64,000 nt of DNA, from positions 35,095,966-35,159,965 of the forward strand of contig JACGWO010000001.1 of NCBI GenBank assembly GCA_034509735.1. Reading direction: 5' to 3'. The notes below the pieces were generated by a model. The model made no database searches, had not been told where the DNA came from, and was given only the letters and a program-made list of their open reading frames with translations. Each line of letters opens with the position of its first letter. Positions within the stretch are counted from its first letter, which is position 1. The stretch is from Sesamum alatum. Taxonomy: Eukaryota; Streptophyta; Magnoliopsida; Lamiales; Pedaliaceae. Below are positions 34,090 through 45,410 of this stretch, piece after piece. A program made the translations under genes and the position numbers.

Positions 34090-35054
34090 TTCAATTACAT
34101 AGACTGGGAGACTCATCACGTACTATACGTTATTAGATAGCAGAGAAGACATGAAATGATTGTGCGTCGATCACTCATTTTCAATGGAAGAGATACAAAA
34201 TATGGATATTGGGATTGGTACGGTAAAATAACGCATCGATTCGTCTTATCATCTACTGATAGACGTGTGAAAAGTGGGTACCAATTTGGAGATGCACCAA
34301 CTAGACAAACTGTGGTATGTTGTGCAATAAAACATAATTCATGTTAGACATTTTTACTTTTACCTTTAAAATCACTATTTTCTACGTACTCTAGATCGAA
34401 TAGGTGAGGTCCCTTTGATTAAATTGTGATCCTACACCAAACGAATTCGAAAGGTTAACCCAATTGCTTGAGCAGGTCAAGGTTGGATTAGATAATGTTT
34501 ATGACATGCTTAATTCTCTTCCAACAAAGAATATGGCCGAACAACCAGTAGCGCCACACTAGAATGCCCTGACCATGCCCCACAGAAAAAGGAGAAACTA
34601 TAGCATAATGTCTACTAGTTCAGTTGAAGGTGATGATACTACTGGTGTAGATATAGTTGGTCCATCTACAGTGCACACACCTCAACATATATATCAAGAT
34701 TGCTACGTGTCTCAATCGGCACAACAAAGTGATTGGTTTAATTTAACTCCATACATGCCTAGCCAACAACAAGCTTATTATGGATAGGTTGATCTTGACC
34801 TTGGACTTGACATGAGTCAAACATATGCACTAGAGTATAACGTTCCACTAATTCCATTTTCATTATTTTGTGCATATATATTATGATTATGTGGAGCCAA
34901 GTTCTACAGCATCATCAAGTTGGTTGCATATTAATGCCGATAATGATGATAATGAACAAAATGAGCTAACACAGAATGTGGGTGAAGAAACAAGTAGACC
35001 TCGGCGGCATCGGCACCGGCACCGGCGCACTTGTGGGACGGGCGATCATTCATA
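34090..35054 (+). pseudogene. Plant mobile domain (MAIL/PMD)-like gene fragment
   Basis: Fragments in shifting frames on the plus strand: YGYWDWYGKITHRFVLSS (34200) and GYQFGDAPTRQTVV, then FERLTQLLEQVKVGLDN (34450), a Ser/Thr/Gln-rich linker, and a basic end RPRRHRHRHRRTCGTGDHS with stop at 35053. The WYGKITHRF-type motif and the Arg-rich CGTG end are features of the plant mobile domain proteins often carried by MULEs. That association is known; the match here is by eye. Stops at 34561 and 34787 break it. It could be a different MULE accessory protein. Confidence 0.5.
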
Positions 35055-35550
35055 GGAATTGTAATTTGTAAATTTTTTGGTATAAATATTAAATTTATTA
35101 AGGAATATAATTATTAGATAAATCTATAATTATAATGTTTAAATTATTACTAATGATAAAAATTATATTATTAAAATTTTAAAATAAAAATAAAAATTAA
35201 AAGTCGAACTCCAAGAGTTCGATTGAACTCTAGGAGATCGACTTGCATCACATTTATCCAATTTATTTTGATATTATTTGTGTAATTTTTTTGTTTTACA
35301 TAAATTATTAAATCAACCCTTGGGCTTGTGTCCAACACAATTGATTAACTAAATCTAATTTAATTAACTATTTCTAATTAACCATTAATCAAAGTGCCCG
35401 TCACCATGGGTGACCGTCCAACAACGATCCGTGACACTAGAGACTAGGAGAATGTTGGCGTGAATACTTTGACACCAAGTTTTGTACGGGTATAGTCCTA
35501 CTGTCGACTGTCTCCCCGCCTTAGTCTAGGGCATGAATTGGGCGTCAGTT

Positions 35551-37540
35551 TGTTAGAATAGTTGATCATGAAGCCAATCTTGCTAGGCGAATTTTAACCT
35601 ATATCTGAACAATTTTAAAGTTTTAATAAACCTTGACGAATAAGAAAGTGAAATTCATCTGGCTCATAATTTGTATGTGTTCACTTTTACTGCTTTATAA
35701 CTGTTCACTACACAAACAAAGCCCACAGACTGAGATCACATTTCGGGGACTGGGACTACGCTTGGAGGTAGGTTCATGAAACCAATTTTGCCGAATCAGT
35801 CTGAAAATCTCCAAGTCAAGGAATCTCGGGAAATGGGTATCGAGAATCCACTGGAGACTTGCACTAAGCATCTGCTGTCGTGTTTCATCGACGAGTGACG
35901 AGGGTCGTCTATGCAATGTTAGTGGGTCAGCTTGCTAGGGAGCGGCTGACTGAGGTGACTCGCCGCAACCGTCTTACGGAGGACCTTGAGTAGGGTCGGA
36001 TAGGTATGACGTGAGTTCTCGATTCCAATGGTACAGGTCAATCCTTTGACTTGAGGAATTGCTGAGTTTACCTGTACACCGTGTCTGTATCTTAAGTATG
36101 GTGAGAGATTGTCAAAACATAGTTGCTGAGTAGTCATAAGCCATATCTAGTGCAGCCATGATGTGCAACGTGACATTAGTTTCCAAGAAAGGATTTGTCT
36201 CCTGTCAAGAGCATTGACAATAGCGTCTCACTATACTCTGTGTCTTGTCCCTAAAATCTATGGCCATAGTAACTGAACAGAAAGGAAGGATTCCCTGCGG
36301 CGTTTGGTATAGGACAGGCCGACACTTAGGTCCAAGATGGGTACCTACGTATCCGTGCCCTAGACCCTAAGTGGTGAGACTGTAGATGGAAGGATAGATG
36401 TACTGTAGAGCCTAAATGTTCATCCCCACGCATATTCACCTAGTCTCTAGTGCCATGGACTGTTGCTAGACGGCCACCCATGGTAACAGATGGATTCTAG
36501 GAATCCGACCAAGTCTAGCTGAAGGTGAACCAAAAGAGTCACACACAATCCGCACACATAACGTATTTAATTTAGAATTAAATATTTGGAGAGAGATGGA
36601 ACGATTAAATTAGATTTAAGCGGATCTTTCTTATCTTAGGAAAATTAATTCCTTTTATTAGATTAAAGGAATTTATCTAATAAATTAGATTTATTGGAAT
36701 TTAATTTATGGGCTTAAGATAAATATTAATATTTATTATATTTATTTATTGCCCTTTGGATTATTTAATTAGATTTAAATACTCCATTAAATTGATGAAT
36801 GGTTGAGATTGAAGAGGGAAACCAATGGCTAGAATTGGTTTGACCAAGAAGCTAGGATTGACTAGGATTTGACTAGGTCAAATCCTATTCCAAGAGGAGT
36901 CTCCCAAAGAGTGGAAACTCGAAGAGGAATAGGATTCCTCCTCTATATATATGCCTAACTCTTCACTTTGGAAGAGATGATGAAATTCAAAACACACACA
37001 CACACACACACACACCATCACCGCCGACTCCTCTCCCTCTCGGCCACTCCCTTCCCTTTCCCAAGATACTCTCTTGTTCTTTTGTGCTACACAATTGAAC
37101 TTAAAGGAGGGTTGATCTCGTTAATTGATAGCGTTTGATCAATCCGTCCTCTCCAAATAAAATATACACTTGGTTTTTTGCTAGCACGAGGATCAAGATA
37201 CGTGGGCAGATTGTGTGTACGAATTAGAGGGTCTCAACTCGGGATCTTGGAGCAAAACGGGGAACAACGCGAGTAGCGGTTTGAAGACAAAACGACAACC
37301 GGGTAGGTTTTCGGTTTTGTTGTTTTCGTCCGTTTTCAACCCTATGGCCTCAATGAATTTCTTGTTTATTTTTCATTCATGAGATACACCGAACACCCGG
37401 GAGTTTCAAGGGAACACCCCTTGAACGTCTTTATTTCATTCTTGTTTATGGCATGTTTTAAATTATTGCAATTTTATTATACCGCGCTTCCGCATTCGCG
37501 TTACTCCCGGGCCGACCCACAAGCCTTGGCTAGGATTTTC
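35551..37540 (+). mobile_element. Copia-family LTR (plus) nested in a reversed copy
   Basis: Starts TGTTAGAATAGTTGATC; the family box is near 36445-36475; a TATA-like CTCTATATATATG at 36941 precedes (AC)n at 36990-37013; the end is near the CCCGGGCCGACCCACAAG at 37506-37522. The exact 3' end is unclear because about 55 bases of the host LTR (TCCTACTGTC...CTCCCCGCCTTAGTCTAGG) occur on both sides (about 35490-35550 and 37538-37585) instead of a 5-bp duplication. Confidence 0.8.
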
Positions 37541-38388
37541 CTACTGTCTCCCCGCCTTAGTCTAGGACATAAATTGGGCGTTAGTTCCCATCCTTGACTA
37601 GGCAACTATCCTTCATACTCGAGATGTGTTTACTCTATTGATCGACGTAGGAAATCCCTTCCCACTCAATCAATTGTTATGGCCATAGACTTTCATAGTC
37701 TAAACCATTTTAGAGCACACAGTAGATATCATCGTTATATACTAATAAGGGAAAGATCCTTTCTCGGAATCCACCATCCTCGATACATACTCCAACTGCA
37801 CTGAAAAAGGCTTATAATGACCATATCTCATGCTACAGTCACCTCTCACTAGATCCAAGATACAATCTTCGTATGCACGCAACTGCTATGATTCTCAAGT
37901 CCGAGAACTAATCACATACTATCAAAATCGGGAACTTCATTCATACCGACCAAGCCTCCAAGGTTTCCATATGACGATTTTTACGAGTTAGTTCAATCAG
38001 TAACCTTGCAAACTGACCTACTAAAATTGCATAGACGAGCTCGACACTTACCTAGTGAATGCAATACATAGTGCAAGTCTCTATGGGACACTCGATATCC
38101 AGTCTTGAGGTCCTTAACTTGAAACGTTTCAGACCACCACTCAGAAATTGGTTTCATAGCCGCCGACCTATGCACAATCCAACTCCACGGGTTTATCCAT
38201 TCAGTCTGTGGATATTTGTTGTAACATTGAAATACCGTTCAATGTAAGTAGTAAGCACAACAAACACATGAGCCATTGATGAATACTTACTTAATTCATC
38301 ACAATAATATTACTGTGATAAATATTTACGAGTAGTTTCCAAAATAACCAATCCATTTGCTTTCTGGTCACCTATTCTAACATACGCT

Positions 38389-41220
38389 TCGTCCTATCTC
38401 CTTTAATGCAGCCTCCTTGTATTTGAGTGATGCACAATAATTGTTTAATAGAGTATTGTTGGATCATATTCAATTAGTAATGTACATTTTTCTTTTCTAT
38501 GTTTGATAAGAGATCTCAATCAAACACATTCTCTTCTTGCTTCGTGAATAGAAATTATTTCTGAATGATTTGAAGATGTAGCCACCAATGTCTGTTTAAT
38601 TTATCTCCATGAGATGACAATACCTCCATATGTAAATAAAAAACTAGTCTATGATCTTCTTGTATGTGGATCAGAGAGATATCCTGCGTCTGCATACCCA
38701 ATTAACTGAGAACTTGATCCATATGGGTAGAACAATCCCATATCAATTGTTCCATGACGATCACGAAAAATATGCTTGATCCTTTTCAATGTCTCTAAGT
38801 AGGATTCGAACTGTACGTTGTTAGCTAGTAAGTCAACTGCAAAAGATCTATCAAGTCTTGTAAAATTTTCAAGTTATATAATTGCTCCTAGAGCACGCAG
38901 ATATGATACTTTAGGACCAAGAATATTTTCATCTTGTTCAGGAAGATGACACAGATCATTTTTCACATGAAATGATTGAACAACCATAAGGAGTACCCAA
39001 AGGATGAGCATAATCGATGTGAAAAAATGCTTCAAAACTTTCTGCATATAAGTGAATTGATGAAGAAGAGTACCTTGTGAATGTGTTGAACTTCTAATCT
39101 AAGACAAAGCTTGGTTTTGTCGAGGTCTTTTATTTCAAATTGTTCTTTAAGACCACTTTACAGGTTTTGTGAGCTTTGTTGTAGTCCCAATAAGATTTAG
39201 ATCATCAACATATACTACAACTATAGCAAATCCAGTTGGTGATTTCTTAATAAAAATACATGGGCAAATCTCATTGTTTTCATATCCCTCTTTAAGGAGG
39301 TATTCACTCAGTTGAATATACCACATGCGACTAGGTTGTTTTAATCCATATAAAGGACTTTGTAACTTAAAAGAATAAATAATTTTGGGTTTACTATTAT
39401 ATACTTCAGGCATCTTCAATCCTTTTGAAACTTTCATATAATATATTTGTCTAGTGATCCGTACAAATATGTGGTAACTACATCTATCAGCTGCATTTTC
39501 AGTCTTTGTACAACCACTAAACTGATCAAGAATTTAAAGGTAATCGTATCCACACAGGAGCAGATGTCTCCTCGTAATCAATTCTTGGTTTATGCGAGAA
39601 ACCTTGTACAACTAATCGTGCTTTATATCTCACAATTTCATTTTTCTTACTTTTTCTAATAAATACCCACTTATATCCAACAGGCATAACAACTTTAAGT
39701 GTTTGGACAACAGGTCGAAATACTTCCCATTTTGCAAGCAAGTTCACCTCTGCTTGAATTGATTCTTTCCACATTGGTCAACCATTTCTCCATCGGCATT
39801 CCTCGAAAATTTATGGTTCAATTTCATTATTGCTACTGGTGATATTAAAAGAATTTCAGATCTTGCATGCCTCAGGTTTAGTAAGGACTCATTAGCTGCT
39901 AGATTTTTTTTTTATCCTTCAGGGACTTCAATCCTTGTAAGTGCATTAACTATTGGGATATGAGATTTTGTTATTTTGATTGTCGGTGAAAGCATCAGGT
40001 AATTTATTTGCAATATTTTAAAAATGAATGATCAACTAAACTTCAAGTTCACATTCTTTAGTACGATAGTCAAATGAGATAACGTTATCTCATGCCATGT
40101 AATTTCTTGTCCTGCTTCAGGCACAAATTTTCTCTCCCTAATGGAGGAAAAACAGACTCATCAAATAGACAATCTTCAAAACGTGTTGTAAAAAGGTCAC
40201 TGATCATTAGTTCAAGCTATCTAAAAATGGATGGAGAGTCAAGTGCAACACAGATACCTAACCTACGTTGTGGACCCATTTTTGTGCGTTGTGGAGGCAT
40301 AATTGGTGCATAAATTGCGCAACCAGATGTTATAAGATGAATAATATTTGGGGGTTGACTGAAAGTACAAGTTTTCATGGGGAATATTTTTTATAAGCTG
40401 TTGGTCTAATTTTAGCTAAATATAGCATGTAATATGGCATGTCCCAAGTAGATACAGATAATTTTGATCTCATAAGTAAAGGTCTGTCAATTCATTGTAA
40501 TGTTTTAATAAAGATTCATCTAGACCATTCTGAGCATCTGCATATTCTATTGGATGTTCGACATCAACTCTCATTGACAAACAATAGTCATCAAATAATT
40601 TTGAAGTGAATTCACTTGTATTGTCTAAACGATTTTTTTGAATTGGGTAATCTGCAAATTGTGGCTTTAATATAATTATTTGAGGAAATAGTCTAGTAAA
40701 TGTAAGATTTCGAGTGGACAAAAGACACACATGAGACCATTTAGTATATGCATCTATTAATACCACAAAGTATCTAAATGGACCACATGATGGATGTATT
40801 GGTCCACATATCACCTTGAGTTCTTTCAAGAAAAAATGGTGACTCAATAATGACATTTGAAGATGATGGTCTGATAATTAATTTACCTTGTGAATAAACA
40901 TTACATAGCATTTTATTTGGTAAAAGAATCTTCTGGGTGTTTAGTGGATGGCCATGCGAGTATTCGTTAATACGACACATCATTATCTATCCTAAATGAC
41001 CATGATAATCATTCCAAAGCTTAAATACATTGGGGTTGGAACATTCTATGGTCAACTCACTCCGACCAAGTCAAGTAGTGTTTAGTTGTGGAATAATTTT
41101 TTCATCTAAAAGAAAAATTATCTCAAAATACATTTCACTATTTTCAATAAAAACATATTACTTCAACTGAAGTTATAAAACTTTCTTTCTTACCTTATAC
41201 CTATTACACATAACATTAAT
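38389..41220 (-). pseudogene. Ty1/copia polyprotein remnant: integrase, reverse transcriptase, RNase H
   Basis: Minus strand, N to C: INVMCNRYK near 41210; ECSNPNVFKLWNDYHGHLG (41030), the pre-integrase zinc-finger region; QGKLIIRPSSSNV; integrase core GPIHPSCGPFRYFVVLIDAY (40800) and FADYPIQKNRLDNTSEFTSK; reverse transcriptase KWVFIRKSKKNEIVRYKARL (39660), SPLYGLKQPSRMWY, and active-site YVDD (about 39201-39212); RNase H GYADAGYLSDPHTRRS (38690) and QTLVATSSNHSEIISIHEA; then GCIKGDRTK at the break. Many stops and frameshifts. The protein ends at 31662 beyond the LTR nest. The 5' side is cut by the gypsy LTR at 41221; gag was not found. Confidence 0.92.
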
Positions 41221-42243
41221 TGATGCCAATAAAAATGGTTGGCCCAAAGAGGCCTGAATATTCCGAAAGAAAGAGATCGCACGAGCTCAAATGAATGCAA
41301 GGCTCAAGGTGCACCCCATAAGGCCTAGTTTAGGTAAGGGCACAAGGTGCCCCAGGAAGCCTAGTCCAGATAGAGCCTTCAGAGAATCCACTAGGAAACG
41401 CCCCTAGGAAATAAATTAGTCAAAAGAAGCCCAAACGATCCAAATTCGAGGAGGCCTAAATCGAAGAGGGCGTCACAAACCTACAAGAAAGCTTAAGGCC
41501 TGAATTCCCCCAGCCAAAGAGAAAACCCATGTCATGTGGTGTCCACGGGGTGCCTAGGTGGCATCCACATAGGAATTCTGGAGGCACACCCCACAGAAAC
41601 AGGTAAGGACTAATCGCCTTCTAGGGGACATGTGGCACCTGCAGTTAGAAGTTCCCATAAACCCTAAAAGCTTGGACTCCGGCTAGGATAAGGGCTCTCC
41701 TCAACCACCTCGTCGAAAATCCAGGATAGCATCTTATCCCTAGAAGATACGATCATCTAAAATGAACTTGAATAGCCCACCGAGAATCATGGGTCTCCAA
41801 CCGCTAGGAGATAACCCTCCACCGAATCCGGGAGGGATCCCTTAACCGCCGCGGACAACCACCAAATTTGTGGGCGATTCAGCCTTATCTAAACACTTTG
41901 AGATCATACTCCACCAAATATGTGAGGATTCTCCACAAAATCCATAGGGGATTTGGTCTTCTACAACCGAATGATTCTGGCTTAGAAAATTGAGAGCTTC
42001 GCAGTTGGCAGAAGGCAACTTGAGCCTACATACTAGAGCTTTCATCTTCATGCTACCACTTTAGCTGAAAGGAACAATTTAATTTCGTATTTAGAGCTTT
42101 GTTTTAATACAAATCTCTCTTTTGTACTTGAAAAAATAAGGAATAACACTCCCAATTCACTCATTTACGCTCTTTCATTTCTTAGCATTTTACTTCGTTA
42201 TTTTGTACCTTAACTGGCCCAATCACCATATTTTTTGCTCGCA
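41221..42243 (+). mobile_element. 5' LTR of a Ty3/gypsy element (about 1.02 kb)
   Basis: Starts TGATGCCAATAAAAATGG and ends TTTTTTGCTCGCA, followed by a primer-binding site. It repeats at 48014 in direct orientation (TGATGCCCATAAAAAAGG, CTAGGAGATAAC and GGGAGGGAT blocks shared). The two LTRs differ at many positions, so the insertion is old. It interrupts the Copia polyprotein on its left. Confidence 0.85.
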
Positions 42244-42245
42244 TA

Positions 42246-42265
42246 ATTAGCGCCGTCTGTGAGAA
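42246..42265 (+). other. Gypsy primer-binding site
   Basis: TTAGCGCCGTCTGTGAGAAC directly after the 5' LTR. GCGCCGTCTGTGGGAA is the usual start of the internal region in many plant Ty3/gypsy elements and would pair with a tRNA 3' end. Two bases off the common form. Confidence 0.7.
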
Positions 42266-42336
42266 CACAGATCTATGATGTAGAATGACGGAAGCTATCA
42301 ACACCTCTTTGAATACCTTCTCCGAGACGATGGTCC

Positions 42337-44570
42337 TGTTAGAATAGGTGACCAGAAAGCCAATTGGATTGGCGGTTTTGGCTACTATTTAACAATCTTT
42401 ATTAAAGTAATATTGACTTGATAAATATAGTAAGTATTCATCCTTGGCACTATGTGTTTTTTGTACTTACTTATTACATTAAACGGCGTTTTAACATCAC
42501 AACAAATGTCCACGGACAAATAGGATAACCCATGTAGTTGAGCTGCGCATTGGATGACAGCTATGAAACCAACTTCTGAGGGTTGGTCTGAAATGTTCCA
42601 AGTCCAAGACCTCGAGACAGGGCATCAAGAGTCCTATAGAGACTTGCACTAAGGATTGCATTCATTGGTTGAGTGTCGTGTTTCATCGGTGACAGACGTT
42701 GGACGTCTATGCAATATTAGTGGGTTAGTTGACAAGGGTGTTAGCTGACTGAACTGACTCGTGGGAATCGTCATATGGAAGCTTTGGAGACTTGGTCGGT
42801 ATGACTTGTATTCCCGGCTCCGATAGTACTAGATTAGTCCTCGGACTTGAGGAATCATGGCAGTCACATGCATATGATGGCTGTATCTAAGGTCTGACAA
42901 GAGATGTCCATATCTGGGATACGTTCATCCAAAGCCTTATCTAATGTGGTTGGAATATGTATTGAGGACGGTGGATTCCAAGATAGGATCCGTTACCTGT
43001 CAATATATGACAATCGAGTCTCCTATACGCTCTGAGACGGTATAAGCTCTTTAAGTCTGTTGCCACAACGATTGGTCGAGTAGGGAATGGTTTTCTATGT
43101 CGATCAATAGAGCAAAACGTGTCTTGAGTTATTGAGCGTAGTTGTCTAGTCCAGTATGGGAACCGACGCCCAATTCCATGCCCTAGAGATAGACCCGAAG
43201 ATGGATGATGGAAGGACTCTACTCGTATGGTACTCGGGAGCCTAAATGTTCACGCCAACATTCACCTAGTCTCTAGTGCCATGGACCGTTGCTAGACGAC
43301 CACCCATGGTGATGGACGTTTTCCGATTAATGGTTAATTGGAAAATAATTAATTAAATTGAATTTAATTGACCAATTGTGTTGGACACAAGCCCAAGTCT
43401 AGCTGTGAGTAAACCTAAAGAGTCACACATAAATCACTATGGAATTGGTAGAATTAATTTGGAATTAATTCTAAAAGAAGCGATTAATTTAATCGGATTA
43501 AATTAATTCAAGGAGAAAAATAAATAATTAGATCATTTATTGGGAAATCCATTTGATGAATGGTCCAAGAATTAATTAATTGGATTAGTTAATTTTTGGA
43601 CTTAGAACCTTTAAATTATTTAGATTAATTTATCGGGTTTGGATTAATTATTTGATTGGATCAATTAATTAGAGTTTGGACTTATGTTTATTTAATTGGA
43701 GTAAATAAACTTATGGGCTTCAATTAGATTGAGTTTAATTGGATTAATTAATGCCCAATGGACTTTGTTTGGATTTAATTTAATTAGATTAAATAAAAGT
43801 CCAATACTACTAGTCCTATTCCATGGAAAAAATAATTTATAGCATGTGAAGGAGGAATTAAAATCCTCCACATGTGAGGCACATGTGACCAGCCTTTATA
43901 TGGTTTGGTGGATGGTTTTATTTTCTATAATGGTGCATGGTTATGTAAATAGTGGTGTGTGTATGTAGGTTGCTTTGGAAGTTGACAAGAGAAGTTGAAT
44001 TTTGAATTCAACAACTCTACATACACAAAACCATTCACATAACTTATATGGTCTGGTCTTGCACGTTTTTTTCCATCAAAATACTCTCCAAAATTCTCTG
44101 AACAACTCTCCTTTTTGTGTTCATACCCTTTAAAAAGGTTGAACTTAAAAACATTCCAAAAGCCACTAAACAATAGTGTTGTTTTGGAAGTGTTTCTTCT
44201 TCTTTTCTCTACTTCTATCTAGCAATAGATTAGAGGATATACATTCCATAGTGTGGTGTGGACAAACTAGAAGGTTTCTAATTTGGATCCTCAAGTGAAT
44301 GGAAGGAGAAACGAAAAGGGAACAAAAACTTGTACCGGTTTCATGTGTAGTAAACAAAAAGGTTGGTTTTCATTTATATTATATGTATCTTTTTGTTTAC
44401 TTCCTTTAGCCACATGTCCAACATCTTCTCCTCTTTTATTTATGCTTTGACAAACACTGAACGCTCGGGAACTTCAAAGGGAACACCCCTTTGAACCCGA
44501 TTTAATTACGCCTTTAAATTCACGTTGTTACGCTTCCGTTGCATTCCCGAGCCTTACACGATTTTTTTCA
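42337..44570 (+). mobile_element. Solo Copia LTR with perfect 5-bp TSD GGTCC
   Basis: Best preserved member of the family: TGTTAGAATAGGTGACC to CACGATTTTTTTCA, 2234 bp, flanked by GGTCC at 42332-42336 and 44571-44575. The family box is near 43265-43300. No internal region remains, so it arose by recombination between the two LTRs of a full element. It lies within the leader of the gypsy element and is younger than it. Confidence 0.95.
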
Positions 44571-44849
44571 GGTCCCTCTCCCATTGGAGGACCTCCGATG
44601 GATTATTACTACCTCCATTTAGCGCTTGACTTCAACTGCCCCACCATTATCATGACCTAATGTTAATGTCCCTATTAACCTAACGTTTGATGTGTAGGGA
44701 ACCTTGCAACAGGACGTCCCCTCTAGGAGAAGGTGGGAGCAACCACCCCCACAGGATGGTGCCCCCAGTGACTGGAGGGCACACTTTGATTAGCTTCAGT
44801 AGGAACTTGCATACCTGTAGAGGTATGTCTTAGGGGTTCCCTTGGGGGA

Positions 44850-45410
44850 GAAGGGGAGCACCCCCTTCAACGAAGAAATCTTGGTAGACAACCTGCCCAT
44901 CAACTGGAGGGAGCCCAATCTGTCGGAGTACGAGGGCACCACAGATCCTTAAAAGCACGTGTCCTGCTTTGAGAGTGTTGCCCTTCTCCACCATTATACT
45001 GCTGGGGTCAAGTGTTATGTGTTCGTAACCACCTTCATATAGTCGGTAGAACAGTGGTTCAACCAATTGCCTATGAGATAAATCCCATCATTTGGAGAAT
45101 TTTGTTCTCTCTTTCGACACCAATTTTCCAGTAGTAAACGACGCCAGAAAATAGTCATGAGTCTTTTTTTTTCGTACAACAAAAAGAAGGAGAATCGATG
45201 AGGGAGTATCTCCAATGTTTTAACTTAGTGGCCTTAGAGGTCCATTCTACGACCTCTGATATACTATTATGTGCTTTTACGTAGGATTGGAAGATGGGGA
45301 CTTTTTCAAGTCCTTATTTAATAAGCCCACTCCAAATGTTGATAATCACCTAGCCCGAACTGAAAAATACATTAACATGGAGGACGCAAGGGAGTACAAG
45401 AATGAAGTCC
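44850..45410 (+). pseudogene. Ty3/gypsy gag remnant
   Basis: Plus-strand translation in broken frames: TPFNEEILVDNLPINWREPN, LSEYEGTTDP, HVSCFESVALLHHYTAGVKC, VFVTTFI, EQWFNQLP, IPSFGEFCSLFRHQFSSS, then SISNV and a last YINMEDAREYK. This is the Retrotrans_gag core of plant gypsy elements. Frameshifts and stops (after TTDP and in VTTFI) inactivate it. It ends abruptly at the LTR at 45404; protease and pol are absent from the window. Minus-strand ORFs here are shadows. Confidence 0.85.

Larger units (their letters stand above)
32882..35318. mobile_element. MULE with transposase and plant-mobile-domain-like genes (2.4 kb, deleted)
   Basis: Inverted arms: the left has AATAATATCAAAATAAATTG then ATGCAAGTCGAACTC; the reverse complement of the right has AATAATATCAAAATAAATTG then ATGCAAGTCGATCTC. 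Flanks CTTGAGCTC (32873-32881) and CTTGGGCTT (35319-35327) fit a 9-bp duplication with two mismatches, and the uninterrupted LTR copies show the empty site. It carries two gene fragments in opposite orientation. Internal deletion is evident since both genes are partial. Confidence 0.8.
31840..38382 (-). mobile_element. Copia-family LTR (minus) inserted in the Copia RNase H, itself split twice
   Basis: Right end CACCTATTCTAACA at 38382; left end TTGAAGAATTGGTACGG at 31840, matching other reversed LTR 3' ends. Flanks TATGC(T) at 31835 and TACGC(T) at 38383 are a 5-6-bp duplication with one mismatch. LTR segments are 31840-32881, 35319-35550 and about 37541-38382. The gaps hold a MULE (32882-35318) and a plus-strand LTR (35551-about 37540). 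Without these the LTR is about 2.1 kb, normal for the family, so this is a solo LTR. Confidence 0.82.

Noticed and set aside
44830..45215. Minus-strand ORFs of 66-78 codons
   Set aside because: Antisense to the gypsy gag remnant, whose plus-strand motifs are clear.
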